Below are positions 63,736 through 64,000 of a stretch of DNA of 64,000 nucleotides, piece after piece (position 1 is the stretch's first letter; each line of letters begins with the position of its first letter). Made by a program: the position numbers and the translations under genes. The stretch is from contig NZ_RBTP01000054.1 of assembly GCF_003702045.1 (NCBI RefSeq), positions 25,299 to 89,298 on the forward strand, read 5' to 3'. Below the pieces are notes generated by a model. The model was not told where the DNA came from, did no database searches, and was given only the letters and a program-made list of their open reading frames with translations. This DNA comes from Pseudomonas viridiflava. GTDB taxonomy: Bacteria > Pseudomonadota > Gammaproteobacteria > Pseudomonadales > Pseudomonadaceae.

Positions 63736-64000
63736 CAGTCGAGGTCCTTATAATTGGCATCGCCGTAATGAAATTCTACGAGAGATGTCTCGGGTGATAA
63801 TTTTTTCGACCGAAATGTTTTATTTTTTGAAATGATTTTAGCCCATGAAAAAAATGCCTCCTCAGGATCATCCTGCGCCCCCTTATTCCCCGTATGCAGC
63901 CCCCACAACCTGCGCCTCAACTGCTGTGTCGTGTCCGCATGCTCATGACAAATATTCAGTTCACTGTCACCCATCATGCTGCGGGTGTTGATGTTGGCAG
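63735..64000 (-). CDS. C-terminus of a larger protein, possibly a secreted effector (partial)
   Basis: The minus-strand frame is open from the window end to the stop at 63735-63737, giving the last 87 residues. It contains 'NTRSMMGDSELNICHEHAD', 'LRRRLWGLHTGNKGA' and the end 'LVEFHYGDANYKDLD'. I do not recognise the family for certain; a T6SS lipase-type effector of the Tle3/DUF3274 kind is one possibility. The coupling to an exported Sel1-like gene supports an effector role. Confidence 0.5.
   Translation of the reverse strand, partial: ANINTRSMMGDSELNICHEHADTTQQLRRRLWGLHTGNKGAQDDPEEAFFSWAKIISKNKTFRSKKLSPETSLVEFHYGDANYKDLD

Noticed and set aside
1..64000. Search for tRNA or rRNA genes, CRISPR arrays, IS elements, integrases and phage genes
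   Set aside because: Nothing with the expected cloverleaf, spaced repeats, terminal repeats or recombinase motifs was found by eye.

Overview
The window looks like a chromosomal segment of a Pseudomonas of the P. syringae group. This rests on the order ponA / pilMNOPQ-aroK-aroB-damX / gltBD / hemE, the GC-rich coding sequence, the ahcY-metF pair behind an S-adenosylhomocysteine riboswitch, a complete mdc malonate decarboxylase operon, and two families of intergenic palindromic repeats of the kind common in that group. No rRNA, tRNA, CRISPR array, IS element or prophage was seen.

Layout. 0-17.7 kb is conserved core: the end of a YkgJ-like gene, PBP1A, the type IV pilus alignment/secretin operon, shikimate pathway genes, a DamX-like SPOR protein and glutamate synthase. 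An accessory gene of 3.2 kb, a DUF6543-like toxin with a RelE/HigB-like C-terminus, sits between gltD and hemE (17.9-21.2 kb). 21.3-26.1 kb carries hemE, a divergent ynfM/ynfL transporter-regulator pair, an orphan ParA and an orphan PAAR spike-tip protein. 26.3-34.6 kb is malonate catabolism: mdcABCDEGH with overlapping genes, the MadLM transporter, and convergent mdcR. 34.7-41.3 kb holds a hemolysin III-like protein, rsmE, bioA, an exported amine oxidase-like flavoprotein with a Lys/Pro/Ala tail, and a yceJ-yceI pair. 41.4-46.3 kb holds rhlE, metF and ahcY with the riboswitch.

46.5-53.6 kb holds a thioesterase and then an operon for four-carbon acid sugars (ltnD-otnK-otnC-gntP-type permease-otnI) behind a DeoR regulator. 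The structural genes are bracketed by two inverted copies of one repeat family. 53.7-57.0 kb looks like a reduced mannitol/sorbitol locus: the AraC regulator, the ABC binding protein and a sorbitol dehydrogenase are present, but the permeases, ATPase, mannitol dehydrogenase and kinases expected beside them are absent. A perfect 13-bp inverted repeat lies in the divergent promoter region.

57.0-61.1 kb holds a CPA1 antiporter, two divergent small exported proteins sharing a CusR/CopR-type box (likely copper response), and an OprD-family porin with a 24-bp perfect palindrome upstream. The right end (61.5-64.0 kb) holds two tandem Sel1-like paralogs, translationally coupled to the C-terminus of a larger protein that leaves the window. 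This arrangement resembles a toxin with duplicated immunity genes.

The most promising material for new biology is the toxin gene between gltD and hemE, the right-edge tandem Sel1 cassette, the small-protein metal-response locus, and the reduced polyol locus. All functions are read from sequence and gene order only; no database search was run.
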